NCBI RefSeq assembly: GCF_002250705.1
Contig: NZ_NMVP01000001.1
Span: 1-64,000 of the forward strand
Source of the DNA: Enemella evansiae
GTDB lineage: Bacteria; Actinomycetota; Actinomycetes; Propionibacteriales; Propionibacteriaceae
Length of the DNA stretch: 64,000 bases
Direction: 5' to 3'
Positions within the stretch are counted from its first letter, which is position 1, and each line of letters opens with the position of its first letter. A model generated the notes under the pieces. It was not told the origin of the DNA. It made no database searches and worked only from the letters and a program-made list of their open reading frames with translations. Shown piece by piece: positions 24,491-33,393 of the stretch. The position numbers were made by a program, and so were the translations under genes.

Positions 24491-25909
24491 TCACTCCTCG
24501 GTGAGATCCTTCATGAAGCGGTTGGCCCAGTGGTCGATGTCGTGCTCGAAGACCTGCTTGCGCATCGCCTTCATCCGGCGCCGCAGATCGGCCGGTGGGG
24601 CCGAGGCCGCCTCGGTCATCGCGCTCTTCAACCCGTTGATGTCATAGGGGTTCACCAGGAACGCCTGCTTCAGCTCCTTGGCCGCGCCGGCGAACTCGCT
24701 GAGCACCAGCGCACCCTCCCCGTCGCGGCGGCAGGCGACGAACTCCTTGGCGACCAGATTCATCCCGTCCCGCAGCGGGGTCACCACCATGATGTCGGCC
24801 GCCGAATAGAGCGCCGCCATCTCGGTCCGCGGATAGGAGGTGTGCAGATAGGTGATCGCCGGCATCCCGATCCGGCCCAGGTTGCCGTTGATCTTGCCGA
24901 CCAGCCGATCGATCTCGTCGCGCAGCAGCTTGTATTCCTCGACCCGCTCCCGGGACGGGGTGGCGACCTGGACGAACACCACCTCCTCGGGATCGAGCGT
25001 CCCCTCCGCGACCAGCTCGCCGAAGGCCCGGATCCGCTGCTTGATCCCCTTGGTGTAGTCGAGCCGGTCCACCCCCAGGAACATGGTGCGCGGCTGGCCG
25101 AGATCGTCACGGATCTGCTTGGCCCGCGCCTCCACCTCCGGTTCGGCGGCCAGCGCTTCGAAGGCCCTGGCGTCGATCGAGATCGGGTACGCCTTGGCGC
25201 GCGCGACCCGGCCGTCGGGCAACCGGATCGCATCGCCCTTGGTCTCCAGCCGCAGCAGGTGGCGTACCAACCGCAGGAAGTTCTGCGCCCCACCGGGGAG
25301 CTGGAAGCCGATCAGGTCCGCACCGAGCAGACCGGCGACGATCTGGCGGCGCCACGGCAGCTGCAGGAACAGTTCGGTGGGCGGGAACGGAATGTGCAGG
25401 AAGAAGCCGATCCGCAGGTCCGGGCGCAACTCGCGCAGCATCTGCGGCACCAGCTGCAGCTGGTAGTCCTGCACCCAGACGGTCGCATCCTGGTCGGCGA
25501 CGGCGGCGGCCCGCTCGGCGAAGCGCCGGTTCACCGCGACATAGGCGTCCCACCACTCGCGGTGGTATTCGGGGAAGGCGACCACGTCGTGGTAGAGCGG
25601 CCACAGGGTGCCGTTGGAGAAGCCCTCGTAGTATTCCTGCACCTCGGTCGCGGACAGCTCGACCGGGACCAGGTGCAGGCCGCCGTCGGTGAAGGGTTCC
25701 AGGGTCTCATCGGGCGCCCCGTGCCAGCCGACCCAGGCACCGTCGTGGGCCCGCATCACCGGCTCCAGGGCGGTCACCAGGCCGCCGGGGGAGGTGCGCC
25801 AGTCCACCGAGCCGTCGTCGTGGACCACCCGATCCACCGGCAACCGGTTCGCCACCACCACGAAGCTCGCGGTATCGGTCTGCTCGGTCTCTTTTCGGTT
25901 GCGCGCCAT
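24491..25909 (-). CDS. otsA: Alpha,alpha-trehalose-phosphate synthase (UDP-forming)
   Basis: A 472-residue GT20 glycosyltransferase. Marks include [11 protein letters not shown] at the N-terminus, [50 protein letters not shown] (catalytic region), [17 protein letters not shown], and [15 protein letters not shown] near the C-terminus. It joins UDP-glucose (or another nucleotide glucose) and glucose 6-phosphate to trehalose 6-phosphate. The phosphatase gene otsB is divergent, 94 bases away, so the pair probably shares a control region. Full length. Confidence 0.95.
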   Translation of the reverse strand: MARNRKETEQTDTASFVVVANRLPVDRVVHDDGSVDWRTSPGGLVTALEPVMRAHDGAWVGWHGAPDETLEPFTDGGLHLVPVELSATEVQEYYEGFSNGTLWPLYHDVVAFPEYHREWWDAYVAVNRRFAERAAAVADQDATVWVQDYQLQLVPQMLRELRPDLRIGFFLHIPFPPTELFLQLPWRRQIVAGLLGADLIGFQLPGGAQNFLRLVRHLLRLETKGDAIRLPDGRVARAKAYPISIDARAFEALAAEPEVEARAKQIRDDLGQPRTMFLGVDRLDYTKGIKQRIRAFGELVAEGTLDPEEVVFVQVATPSRERVEEYKLLRDEIDRLVGKINGNLGRIGMPAITYLHTSYPRTEMAALYSAADIMVVTPLRDGMNLVAKEFVACRRDGEGALVLSEFAGAAKELKQAFLVNPYDINGLKSAMTEAASAPPADLRRRMKAMRKQVFEHDIDHWANRFMKDLTEE

Positions 25910-26003
25910 CGGCTGTGTGCCTCCTCGGGTACGGGGGTCATTCTAGATACCCCCGATCCGGGCCCGGCAGACGGGTGCCGGCTCGATCTGGAAGGCTGGC
26001 CCC

Positions 26004-26846
26004 ATGCCAGACACCGCACGGATCAACGAACTGGGTGGCACGTCCGAGGGGGCCCGGGCCGTCGCGGCCATGGTCGCCGATCCCTCGCACTGCCTGTTGG
26101 CGCTCGACTTCGATGGGGTGCTGGCCCCGATCGTCCCGGACCCGGAGCAGGCGTACGCCCTGCCCGCGGCGATCGCCGCGCTGTCGCGGCTGGGCGGGGT
26201 GCTGCCGCTGGCGGTGGTCACCGGCCGTCCGGCGCGCACCGCGGTCCGGCTCGGTGGGTTGGATCGGGTCGAGGGCCTGGAACGGCTGGTGCTGCTCGGC
26301 CAGTACGGGGTGGAGCGCTGGGATGCCGAGACCGGGGAGTTCAGCGAACCGCCGGATCCCGAGGAAGTCCGCCAGCTCGCCGCGGAACTGCCGGAAATGC
26401 TGTCCGGGTTGGGATTGCCGGATGTGTTCATCGAGGACAAGGGCCGTGCGGTCGCCGTGCACACCCGCCGCGCCGCCGACCCCGCGGCCGCCCTGGCGAT
26501 GATCGCCGAGCCGCTGACCCGGCGGGCCACCGAGCTCGGCCTCCATCTCGAACCGGGCCGGAACGTGCTCGAGGTGCGCAGCCCGGGTCAGGACAAGGGG
26601 ATGGCGCTGCGCGCGCTGGTCGCGGAGAAACACGCCCGCGCGGTCGGGTACGCCGGTGACGACCTGGGTGACATCCCGGCGTTCGAGGCCGTGGAATCCC
26701 TGCGCAGGGAGGGAATCGCGGGGGTCACCGTCGCCTCCACCTCCGATGAGCAGCAGGCGCTGGCCGAACGCGCCGACGTGGTCCGGCGCGGCCCCGAGGG
26801 GGTCGCCGACTGGCTGGCCGGCCTGGCCGAACTGCTGGGCCGCTGA
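26004..26846 (+). CDS. otsB: Trehalose-phosphatase
   Basis: A 280-residue HAD-superfamily phosphatase. Motif I is LALDFDGVLAPIV, with the two Asp residues near 36-38; motif II is AVVTGRPA; motif III/IV are SPGQDKGMALRAL and VGYAGDDLGDIPAFEAV. The cap segment EDKGRAVAVHTRRA is typical of trehalose-6-phosphate phosphatase. It completes trehalose synthesis with the divergent otsA product. ATG 26004 is the first start consistent with the N-terminal helix. Confidence 0.92.
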   Translation: MPDTARINELGGTSEGARAVAAMVADPSHCLLALDFDGVLAPIVPDPEQAYALPAAIAALSRLGGVLPLAVVTGRPARTAVRLGGLDRVEGLERLVLLGQYGVERWDAETGEFSEPPDPEEVRQLAAELPEMLSGLGLPDVFIEDKGRAVAVHTRRAADPAAALAMIAEPLTRRATELGLHLEPGRNVLEVRSPGQDKGMALRALVAEKHARAVGYAGDDLGDIPAFEAVESLRREGIAGVTVASTSDEQQALAERADVVRRGPEGVADWLAGLAELLGR

Positions 26847-26937
26847 CCCGGGCCGCAGGGCGCGGCGGGTGCGAATCGGTGGTGCGCTGGCCCCGGTACG
26901 GATAGCCTGCTTGCGACCGAGAACCCCGGGGGAGCCC

Positions 26938-28455
26938 ATGCGCCGACCATCCACCCTCGCCGCCCGCCTGCTGGTGACGCTGGCCCTGATCGCAGGCCTG
27001 CTGCTGCCGTTCGCGCCGCGGGCAAGCGCCGCGCCGCCGGTGATCGGTGCCATCGCCCAGAAATGGAACCAGGTCCGCAGCATCGTCGGTGAACCGCTCG
27101 AACCGGAGTTCTGCGGTCTGCGCGAGGGAGGCTGCGCGCAGCGATTCCAGCGCGGCATGATCTATTGGTCACCGGCCAGCGGCGCCGCGTTCGTGCGCGG
27201 CTCGATCCAGCAGCGCTGGGGGACCTTCGGCTGGGAGACCGGATTCTACGGCTATCCGACCACCGATGAGTTCTGCGGGTTGCGCGACGGTGGCTGCGGG
27301 CAGCACTACCAGCGCGGCTCGATCTACTGGTCGCCGGCGACTGGGGCGTACGACGTGCGCGGTGCGATCCGCGACATCTGGAGCTTCCACGGTTGGGAAG
27401 GCGGGATGTCGGGCTATCCGACCAGCGGCGAGTTCTGCGGGTTGCGCGACGGCGGCTGCGGGCAGCGCTACCAGAACGGCGCCATCTACTACTCCCCGGC
27501 CGCGGGCACCCATCGGATCTTCGGCGCCATCTGGCAGGGCTATTCGGCGATCGGCTGGGAGACCTCATCGCTGGGGTACGCCACCGAGGACGAGTTCTGC
27601 GGGTTGCGCGACGGCGGCTGCGCGCAGCGCTTCACCGGCGGCTCGATCTACTGGTCGCCGGCCTCCGGGGCGTACGCCGTGAAGGGCGCGATCGCCGGCT
27701 TCTGGGCCGAGAACGGCTGGGAGAACGGACGCTTCGGATACCCACGCAGCAACGAATCCTGCCGCACCGACAACGGTGTCCGGATCTGCGACCAGGACTT
27801 CACCGGCGGCCGGATCACCTGGCGCAGCGACCGCGGGTTCATCACCGGTGTCGACTGCCGGGTGCAGAAATGCATCGCGCTCACCTTCGACGACGGACCC
27901 AGCCCCTACACCGACCGGCTGCTGGACACGCTGTCCCGGGAGGGTGTGAAGGCGACCTTCTTCACCGTCGGCTACAACGTCAGCGCCCGGCCAGCGACGA
28001 TGCGCCGGATGCGTGACCTGGGCATGGAGATCGGCAGCCACACCGTGAACCATCCGGATCTGCGGACGAAATCCGAGAGTGAGATTCGCTACGAGATCGG
28101 TGACAACCAGCGCCGCATCGAGTCGGTCACCGGGGTCCGGCCCGGATATCTGCGGCCGCCCTACGGTGCCCACAATCCAACCGTGGAACGGATTGCGGCC
28201 GAGAACCGGATGGCGATCGTCAACTGGAGCTACGACACCTGGGACTGGCGCGATCGTGATCCGAACCTGATCGCGAACCGGGTGATCAACGAGGCCGGAC
28301 CGAACTCGGTGGTGCTGATGCACGACCTGCACTCGACCACCGTCGATGCCGCACCGGCGATGGTGCGCGGCCTGAAGGAGCGTGGCTACACCCTGGTCAC
28401 CGTCAGCGAACTGCTCGGGCCCGCGCAGCCGGGGCAGGTGCACTTCCCGAGGTGA
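26938..28455 (+). CDS. Secreted LGFP-repeat polysaccharide deacetylase (NodB domain)
   Basis: A 505-residue protein with a Sec signal (LLVTLALIAGLLLPFAPRAS then A-S-A-A). Residues about 33-300 hold five LGFP-type repeats. Four contain the block EFCGLRxGGC and the fifth a variant (ESCRTDNGVRICDQDF), so each repeat carries a Cys pair that could form a disulfide. Residues about 310-490 form a NodB deacetylase: LTFDDGPSPYTD (metal and base Asp), GSHTVNHPDL (metal His residues), and RPPYGAHNPTVERI. It should act on a cell-wall or surface polysaccharide, with the LGFP part anchoring it to the wall. It is followed 1 base later by a lipoprotein gene. Confidence 0.9.
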   Translation: MRRPSTLAARLLVTLALIAGLLLPFAPRASAAPPVIGAIAQKWNQVRSIVGEPLEPEFCGLREGGCAQRFQRGMIYWSPASGAAFVRGSIQQRWGTFGWETGFYGYPTTDEFCGLRDGGCGQHYQRGSIYWSPATGAYDVRGAIRDIWSFHGWEGGMSGYPTSGEFCGLRDGGCGQRYQNGAIYYSPAAGTHRIFGAIWQGYSAIGWETSSLGYATEDEFCGLRDGGCAQRFTGGSIYWSPASGAYAVKGAIAGFWAENGWENGRFGYPRSNESCRTDNGVRICDQDFTGGRITWRSDRGFITGVDCRVQKCIALTFDDGPSPYTDRLLDTLSREGVKATFFTVGYNVSARPATMRRMRDLGMEIGSHTVNHPDLRTKSESEIRYEIGDNQRRIESVTGVRPGYLRPPYGAHNPTVERIAAENRMAIVNWSYDTWDWRDRDPNLIANRVINEAGPNSVVLMHDLHSTTVDAAPAMVRGLKERGYTLVTVSELLGPAQPGQVHFPR

Positions 28456-28456
28456 C

Positions 28457-29539
28457 ATGGACCGCGTTCGGGCACCGATTCCCGCGATCATCGCGGCGCT
28501 GGTGCTCGCCGGCTGCGGTGCCGGTGGCGGTGGGGACGACCAGGGCTGGGACCGGATCCGGTTGGAGTTCGAACCGGATTCGGTGACCGCGGCACCGGCC
28601 GGCGCCCTGCTGATCGGCGGGCACACCGGCACCGGTGAGGACACGAAACCGGCCTATGCGGTGCGGATCGAGGGCCGGGTGGCACCGCGGACGGTGGTGC
28701 CGTCGACGCCCTACGGACAGCTGGCGTCGCTGGTCGCGGTCGGGGCGGCCGACCGGGCCTACGCGCTGGGTGTCGCACGCGGCGGTGCACATGGCAATCC
28801 GCGCTGGACGGTCTGGGTCGCCAACGGGCGAGGGGATCCGTTGATCGAGCACGAGCAGGTGTTCTGGGTCTTCGGTGGGCACGAGTCGGGCACCATGGTC
28901 GCCCAGGTCGCCACCCCCCGCGGGCCGGTGGTGGTCGGCAGCTGGGCCGGGGCGGTCGGGATGGATGTGGCGCTGTGGCAGGGCGACCCGGACGGGGCCC
29001 GGTACGCGCGCCGGGAGTCGGCCGGTACCGAGTTGGCCTCGACCTCGACCCGGCAGTACGAGGCGCACGGTGCCACCGCCGCGGGGGACCTGACGGTGAT
29101 CGCGGGTGAGCAGTTGGCGTTGGATCGTGAGTTGCTGCGCCAGCCGGTGGCCTGGTTGTGGGAGGGTGCGGACCGGCCGGTACGCCGGGTCGAGCTGCCC
29201 GCCCCCGAGGGCCGGGCCGATTCGGCGGCCTGCGGTGCCGGACGCTGCTGGGTCGCCGGGGTCGCCGAGGGCCGGGCGGCGCTGTGGCAGGTCTGGCCCG
29301 GGCCGGCGCAGCGGGTCGAGCTGGCCGAGCTGCCGGTGGACCGGGAGGCGACGGCGTACGTGCTGGTCCGGGGGAGCGAGCCGATGGTGCTGACCACCGC
29401 CGGCGGCCGGGCCCGCCGGGTCGGGGTGAGCGGTGACGGGCCACCCGGCCGGGTGATCGGTGCCGCCGGTGCCGCCGACGGGGAACAGTTCGTGATCGTC
29501 ACCGGGGATTCCGGACGGGAGCTGTGGCGGGTGGGGTGA
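28457..29539 (+). CDS. Hypothetical lipoprotein
   Basis: A 360-residue protein with a lipoprotein signal (IIAALVLAGC, Cys about residue 20) followed by a Gly/Asp linker. The body is beta-rich with repeated segments such as GALLIGGHTGTGEDTKPAYA, VVVGSWAGAVGMDVALWQGD and RCWVAGVAEGRAALWQVW, suggesting a beta-propeller-like fold. No enzyme motif is seen. ATG 28457 directly follows the stop of the LGFP deacetylase gene (one base between), so both are probably made from one mRNA and work at the cell surface. Confidence 0.75.
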   Translation: MDRVRAPIPAIIAALVLAGCGAGGGGDDQGWDRIRLEFEPDSVTAAPAGALLIGGHTGTGEDTKPAYAVRIEGRVAPRTVVPSTPYGQLASLVAVGAADRAYALGVARGGAHGNPRWTVWVANGRGDPLIEHEQVFWVFGGHESGTMVAQVATPRGPVVVGSWAGAVGMDVALWQGDPDGARYARRESAGTELASTSTRQYEAHGATAAGDLTVIAGEQLALDRELLRQPVAWLWEGADRPVRRVELPAPEGRADSAACGAGRCWVAGVAEGRAALWQVWPGPAQRVELAELPVDREATAYVLVRGSEPMVLTTAGGRARRVGVSGDGPPGRVIGAAGAADGEQFVIVTGDSGRELWRVG

Positions 29540-29557
29540 GTCCGCCAGCGGTTTCGG

Positions 29558-29634
29558 TGGTGCGCCGAGTGGGGCTTGAACCCACGACCCAGGGATTATG
29601 AGTCCCTTGCTCTGACCGGCTGAGCTATCGGCGC
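29558..29634 (-). tRNA. tRNA-Met (CAT), elongator type
   Basis: The complement strand gives acceptor arms GCGCCGA and TCGGCGC, discriminator A and an encoded CCA (complement of 29558-29560). The anticodon loop is CTCATAA with CAT at 29600-29598, and the T-loop is GGTTCAAGCCC. It lacks the initiator features, so it is elongator Met or, less likely, the CAT-reading isoleucine tRNA that needs lysidine. Confidence 0.9.
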
Positions 29635-29743
29635 CTGCGGCGGTCATCCTAGCCCGCGTGGCTTCGACTCGCTGGCGCTCGGTCAGCCGACGCTGGCGCG
29701 GGCGCTCAGCCGACGCGGGCGCTCGCCGAACGGCGGTGGGCGG

Positions 29744-31066
29744 TCACTTCTCGTCGTGGTGGGGTTCGGCGGAATCCCGTACCGGGCTGCCGACGGCGGT
29801 CGCACCACCGGAACCGGTCCCGGCCCCGACCCCGACGGCCGCCGGGGCGCCGATCTCGCGTTCACGCAGGGTGAGCGGCAGCCAGGGCAGGCCGTTGCGG
29901 CGGCGTACCCAGATCGCCATCCCGATGGCCAGCAGGAAGAAGCCGATGCCGAAGATCATCGAACCGGCGTCGATCAGCTTCTGGCCGAGGGTGTACTTGA
30001 ACTCGTCCTCGCCGTCCTTGAACTGCATGAACGGGGCGTACATCACCCAGATCGCATAACCCAGGCCGTAGAACCGCAGGAACTCCGGCAGCCCCTTGTC
30101 CACCAGCAGCACGATCGTCAGCGGCAGCACCCAGACGAAATGGTGGCTCCAGGAGATCGGGGAGGCGAGCAGCGCGGTGTAACCGGTGATGCAGACCGCC
30201 AGCCCGGCGTACCCGTTGCGATGCCAGAGCACCGCCGCGGACACCCCGATCACGCAGACCAGCGCCGCCAGCACCAGGCCGCCGAACGGGATCTTGTCCG
30301 GGTTCACCTCGGTGAAGCGGACGTAGTTCCCGATGATCGACTGGTTCGTGTAGTACTTCATCCCGGTGTTCAGCCCGGAGTCGCCGTTGATCAGCCGGCC
30401 CCAGAAGACCATCGACTGGCCCGGCAGCACGACGAACCCGATCACGGTCGCGGCGACGAAGGACAGGAACGTCACGATCGCCGCGCGGACCTTGCCGGAG
30501 AGGAACAGATAGACCGCGAAGATCGCCGGGGTGAGCTTGATCGCGGTGGCGATCCCGGTCAGCCAGCCCTCGGGCAGGAAGCGGCGGCGCAGCACCCGAG
30601 GCCCGGGCATCAGGTCGTAGACGACCAGCGCCATCAGCAGGATGTTCACCTGCCCGAAGCCGAGGGTGACCCGCAGCGGCGACATCAGCCACATCGACGC
30701 GGTCGCCACCAGCGACAACTGCCAGCCGGAGAACCGCAGCCGATAGCAGATCGCCATCACCATGAGCACGTTCAGGATCAGCCAGACGATCTGACCGCCG
30801 GCCTTGTCCAGCAGCGCGAACGGTACGCCGAGCAGGGCCGCGAACGGCGGATAGATGAACGGCAGCCAGTCACCGGAGATGCTGTAGAAGTCCTGACCGG
30901 CGAGCACCCGGCCGGCGGTCCGCACGTAGACGTCCCAGTCGATCATGTTCGGCCGCCACGGGGTGAACGAACCGTCCGCGATCTCGGTCGCGCCGGCGTA
31001 GAGCCCGGCGAACAGCGGGGGGAGCGCGTAGATGATCCACAGCGCCGCCTGCTTGACCGTCTTCAT
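29744..31066 (-). CDS. GT87-family polyprenol-phosphate-mannose-dependent mannosyltransferase (copy 1)
   Basis: A 440-residue membrane protein with about ten helices (DUF2029/GT87). Typical parts are the first-loop Asp in IDWDVYVRTAGRVLAGQDFY, LPFIYPPFAALLGVPF, TLGFGQVNILLMALVVYDLM, AIKLTPAIFAVYLFL and SPISWSHHFVWVLPLTIVLL. GT-C enzymes of this group add mannose to lipid-linked glycans or lipoglycans on the outer face of the membrane. The C-terminal 40 residues are Gly/Ala/Thr-rich and probably cytoplasmic. ATG 31066 is used; the frame is open to 31159 but the upstream part is Arg-rich. A paralog is encoded next at 31181-32587. Confidence 0.82.
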   Translation of the reverse strand: MKTVKQAALWIIYALPPLFAGLYAGATEIADGSFTPWRPNMIDWDVYVRTAGRVLAGQDFYSISGDWLPFIYPPFAALLGVPFALLDKAGGQIVWLILNVLMVMAICYRLRFSGWQLSLVATASMWLMSPLRVTLGFGQVNILLMALVVYDLMPGPRVLRRRFLPEGWLTGIATAIKLTPAIFAVYLFLSGKVRAAIVTFLSFVAATVIGFVVLPGQSMVFWGRLINGDSGLNTGMKYYTNQSIIGNYVRFTEVNPDKIPFGGLVLAALVCVIGVSAAVLWHRNGYAGLAVCITGYTALLASPISWSHHFVWVLPLTIVLLVDKGLPEFLRFYGLGYAIWVMYAPFMQFKDGEDEFKYTLGQKLIDAGSMIFGIGFFLLAIGMAIWVRRRNGLPWLPLTLREREIGAPAAVGVGAGTGSGGATAVGSPVRDSAEPHHDEK

Positions 31067-31180
31067 GCAGTGCCCTTCATGCGGCGCCCCTCGCAGGGCA
31101 CCGGTCGTCGTCCATCGTCCATCACTGGTACGCCGAGTCCTGGCCCAGCCAGCCCTCATCCGTGCCGCACAGCGGCAGCA

Positions 31181-32587
31181 TCACGACAATATCCGTTTCG
31201 GCCGCGATCGTCGGCCTCGCCACGGGCCTTGGCCGAGATCGCGTCGCGCGCCGTCGCCGGCGGTCACCGGGACTCGCGTGGATCCGCTCGGCTCCTCCTC
31301 GACCGCCTCCGTGGCCGGTGCTGCGTCCGGGGTCGGTTCGGTGTCCTCGTCGGGGGCGTCGTCCCCGGGGCGCCGCCGCTGCGGCGTACGCCCGCCCGGT
31401 ACGAACAGCAGCGCCACCGCCAGCAGTGCGGCCGCGACATCGGGTCCGGCGGCGAACCACTTCTGGGCGATCGAGTATTCGAAGATCTCCCGACGCGCCC
31501 ACGGCGCCCCGCCGAGCAGCTGCTGCGGATTGATCAGGCACCACAGCACCACCACCAGGGTCAGCACCCGCTGCCACTGCGGCAGCGGCCGGCGTACCCG
31601 ACCGGTGGCGCGCCAGGCGGCGTACCCGAGCGGCAGCACCCAGGTCAGGTGGTGGCTCCAGGCGATCGGGTTGGCCAGGCTGGACGCCAGCCCGAGCACC
31701 CCCAGGGCGAGCACCGGACGCCCGGTCCGGTGGCAGCGCCAGGCGGCCGCCAGCGCCAGCAGCACCAGTGCGCCGCCCAGCAGCAGCCCGATCCGGCCGC
31801 CCTGCTCGACGCCGAGGAAGCGCTGGGTCGCCGAGGTCACCGAGATGTTGCCGATCCAGCCGAACGCGTCCGGGTTGGCGCCGGAGTCACCACCAGCGAG
31901 CCGCGCCCAGTAGCCCAGCGCCGGCCGCGGGGCGACCGCGATGCCGAGCAGCACGGTGCCGAGGAAGGTGCCGGCGGCGACCAGGCCGTCGCGACGGCGC
32001 CCGATCAGGAAGAGATGGACGATGAACACCCCGGGGGTGAGCTTCAACCCGGCGGCCAACCCGATCAGGACACCACCGGGCAGGATCCGTCGCCGCCCGC
32101 CGGTCGGGCCGAGCAGATCGAGGACCACCATCGCCATCAGCAGGATGCCGAGCTGGCCCAGCCGCAGCGTCGCCATGAACGGCTCGGTGAGCAGCAGCAC
32201 CGCCGCCGCGGCCACGCTCGCCGACCAGCCCGGCATCCCGAGCCGGCGCAGCACAGCCAGGGTGAGCACCCCGTTCAGCGCGGTCCAGACGAACTGCGCG
32301 ACGCTCCACGGCAGCAGGGTGAGCGGGATCGCCAGGAGGGCGGCGATCGGTGGATAGAGATAGGGGAAGGTGACGACGTGGGTGTAGAAGTCGACTCCGG
32401 TGAGCAGATCGTTCGCGGCGAACAGATAGACCTGCAGATCCTGGGTCCAGGGTCGCCACGGCCACAGCGACGGCGGGGCCACCCCGGGCGGGGCGGGCGG
32501 CGCCAGGTTGACCGCGGAGTAGCAGGCCCCGAGCACCGGGAGCACGGCGAGCGCGAGCCAGCGCAGCAGGCGTCGGGTTACAGCCAC
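31181..32587 (-). CDS. GT87-family mannosyltransferase (copy 2)
   Basis: A 468-residue paralog of copy 1: QDLQVYLFAANDLLTGVDFY, FPYLYPPIAALLAIPLTLL, LRLGQLGILLMAMVVLDLL, GLKLTPGVFIVHLFL and NPIAWSHHLTWVLPLGYA align in order. The C-terminal 70 residues are Asp/Glu/Pro/Arg-rich. GTG 32587 is chosen because the first membrane helix follows and TACTAT (complement of 32594-32599) lies 6 bases upstream. This start overlaps the end of the HAD phosphatase gene by 10 bases, so translation may also be coupled. Acceptor glycan unknown. Confidence 0.82.
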   Translation of the reverse strand: MAVTRRLLRWLALAVLPVLGACYSAVNLAPPAPPGVAPPSLWPWRPWTQDLQVYLFAANDLLTGVDFYTHVVTFPYLYPPIAALLAIPLTLLPWSVAQFVWTALNGVLTLAVLRRLGMPGWSASVAAAAVLLLTEPFMATLRLGQLGILLMAMVVLDLLGPTGGRRRILPGGVLIGLAAGLKLTPGVFIVHLFLIGRRRDGLVAAGTFLGTVLLGIAVAPRPALGYWARLAGGDSGANPDAFGWIGNISVTSATQRFLGVEQGGRIGLLLGGALVLLALAAAWRCHRTGRPVLALGVLGLASSLANPIAWSHHLTWVLPLGYAAWRATGRVRRPLPQWQRVLTLVVVLWCLINPQQLLGGAPWARREIFEYSIAQKWFAAGPDVAAALLAVALLFVPGGRTPQRRRPGDDAPDEDTEPTPDAAPATEAVEEEPSGSTRVPVTAGDGARRDLGQGPWRGRRSRPKRILS

Positions 32588-33393
32588 GTGCGGATAGTAC
32601 GCCCGACGGCGGACTCCGCGTTGCTTCCGATGACCGTGGCGCCGAGGTCGCGCAGGGATTCGTGCCCATTCGCCATCACATGGGGCTGGCCGGCCCATTC
32701 GAGCATCGCGCGATCGTTCGGCATGTCACCGAAGGCGGCGACGTCGGCGGCCTCGATACCGAGCGAGGCGGCGTACTCGGCCAGCGTGTGTGCCTTGGTG
32801 ACCCCGGGCGCGCTCACCTCGATCAACCCGGGCAGCTCGGCGAAACTGCTCCAGGTCAGCGTCACGCTCTCACCGACCACGGTGGCGGCGCGCGCCGCCA
32901 GTGCCTCGGAGCCCAGGCTCGGGTGCTGGACCAGCAGTTTCACCGGCGGCTGATCGAGCAGTTGCTCGATCGGGCCGATGAAGAACCGGGGGTCCTCGGC
33001 CAGTTCGGAGGCCGGCTGCCAGCCGATCCGGTATCCGGGCTCGCTGCCGAACTGCAACCCGCGCTCCACCCCGAAACTCGCCTCGGGCAGTTCGGCGCGC
33101 AGGTCGGCGATCACCCGGCAGGCGACGTCCACCTCGATGGCATGGGTACGCAGGGCCCGGTTGTCACCGAGATCCCACAGCAGCGCACCATTGCTGGCCA
33201 CCACGATCGGATGCCCCACCGGCAGATCGGCGATCACCTGCAACCAGCGCGGCGGCCGGCCGGTGGCGAAGACCACCAGCAAGCCGGCCTCGAGCGCGTC
33301 CGCCACCGCCGCGGCGTTCTCCGCGCTCACCGTGCCGTCGGGGGAGAGGAAGGTGCCGTCGAGGTCGGTGGCCACCAGGCGCGGCCGGCTCAC
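32578..33393 (-). CDS. HAD-superfamily hydrolase, Cof type
   Basis: A 271-residue Cof/YbiV-like phosphatase. Motif I is VATDLDGTFLSPDGTVS; then VVFATGRPPRWLQVI, a large cap region, the Lys in GVTKAHTLAEYAASLGI and the final acidic motif FGDMPNDRAMLEWAG. Such enzymes dephosphorylate sugar phosphates or flavin/PLP-type phosphates; substrate not predictable. GTG 33393 overlaps the stop of the upstream membrane-protein gene (GTGA), and its own end overlaps the GT87 gene, forming a tight three-gene unit. Confidence 0.88.
   Translation of the reverse strand: MSRPRLVATDLDGTFLSPDGTVSAENAAAVADALEAGLLVVFATGRPPRWLQVIADLPVGHPIVVASNGALLWDLGDNRALRTHAIEVDVACRVIADLRAELPEASFGVERGLQFGSEPGYRIGWQPASELAEDPRFFIGPIEQLLDQPPVKLLVQHPSLGSEALAARAATVVGESVTLTWSSFAELPGLIEVSAPGVTKAHTLAEYAASLGIEAADVAAFGDMPNDRAMLEWAGQPHVMANGHESLRDLGATVIGSNAESAVGRTIRTWL

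Noticed and set aside
29756..32953. Very long open frame on the + strand opposite the GT87 genes
   Set aside because: It is the antisense of two well-supported membrane protein genes plus part of a HAD gene; its product is Arg/Gly/Gln-rich without domains, as expected from high-GC antisense frames.
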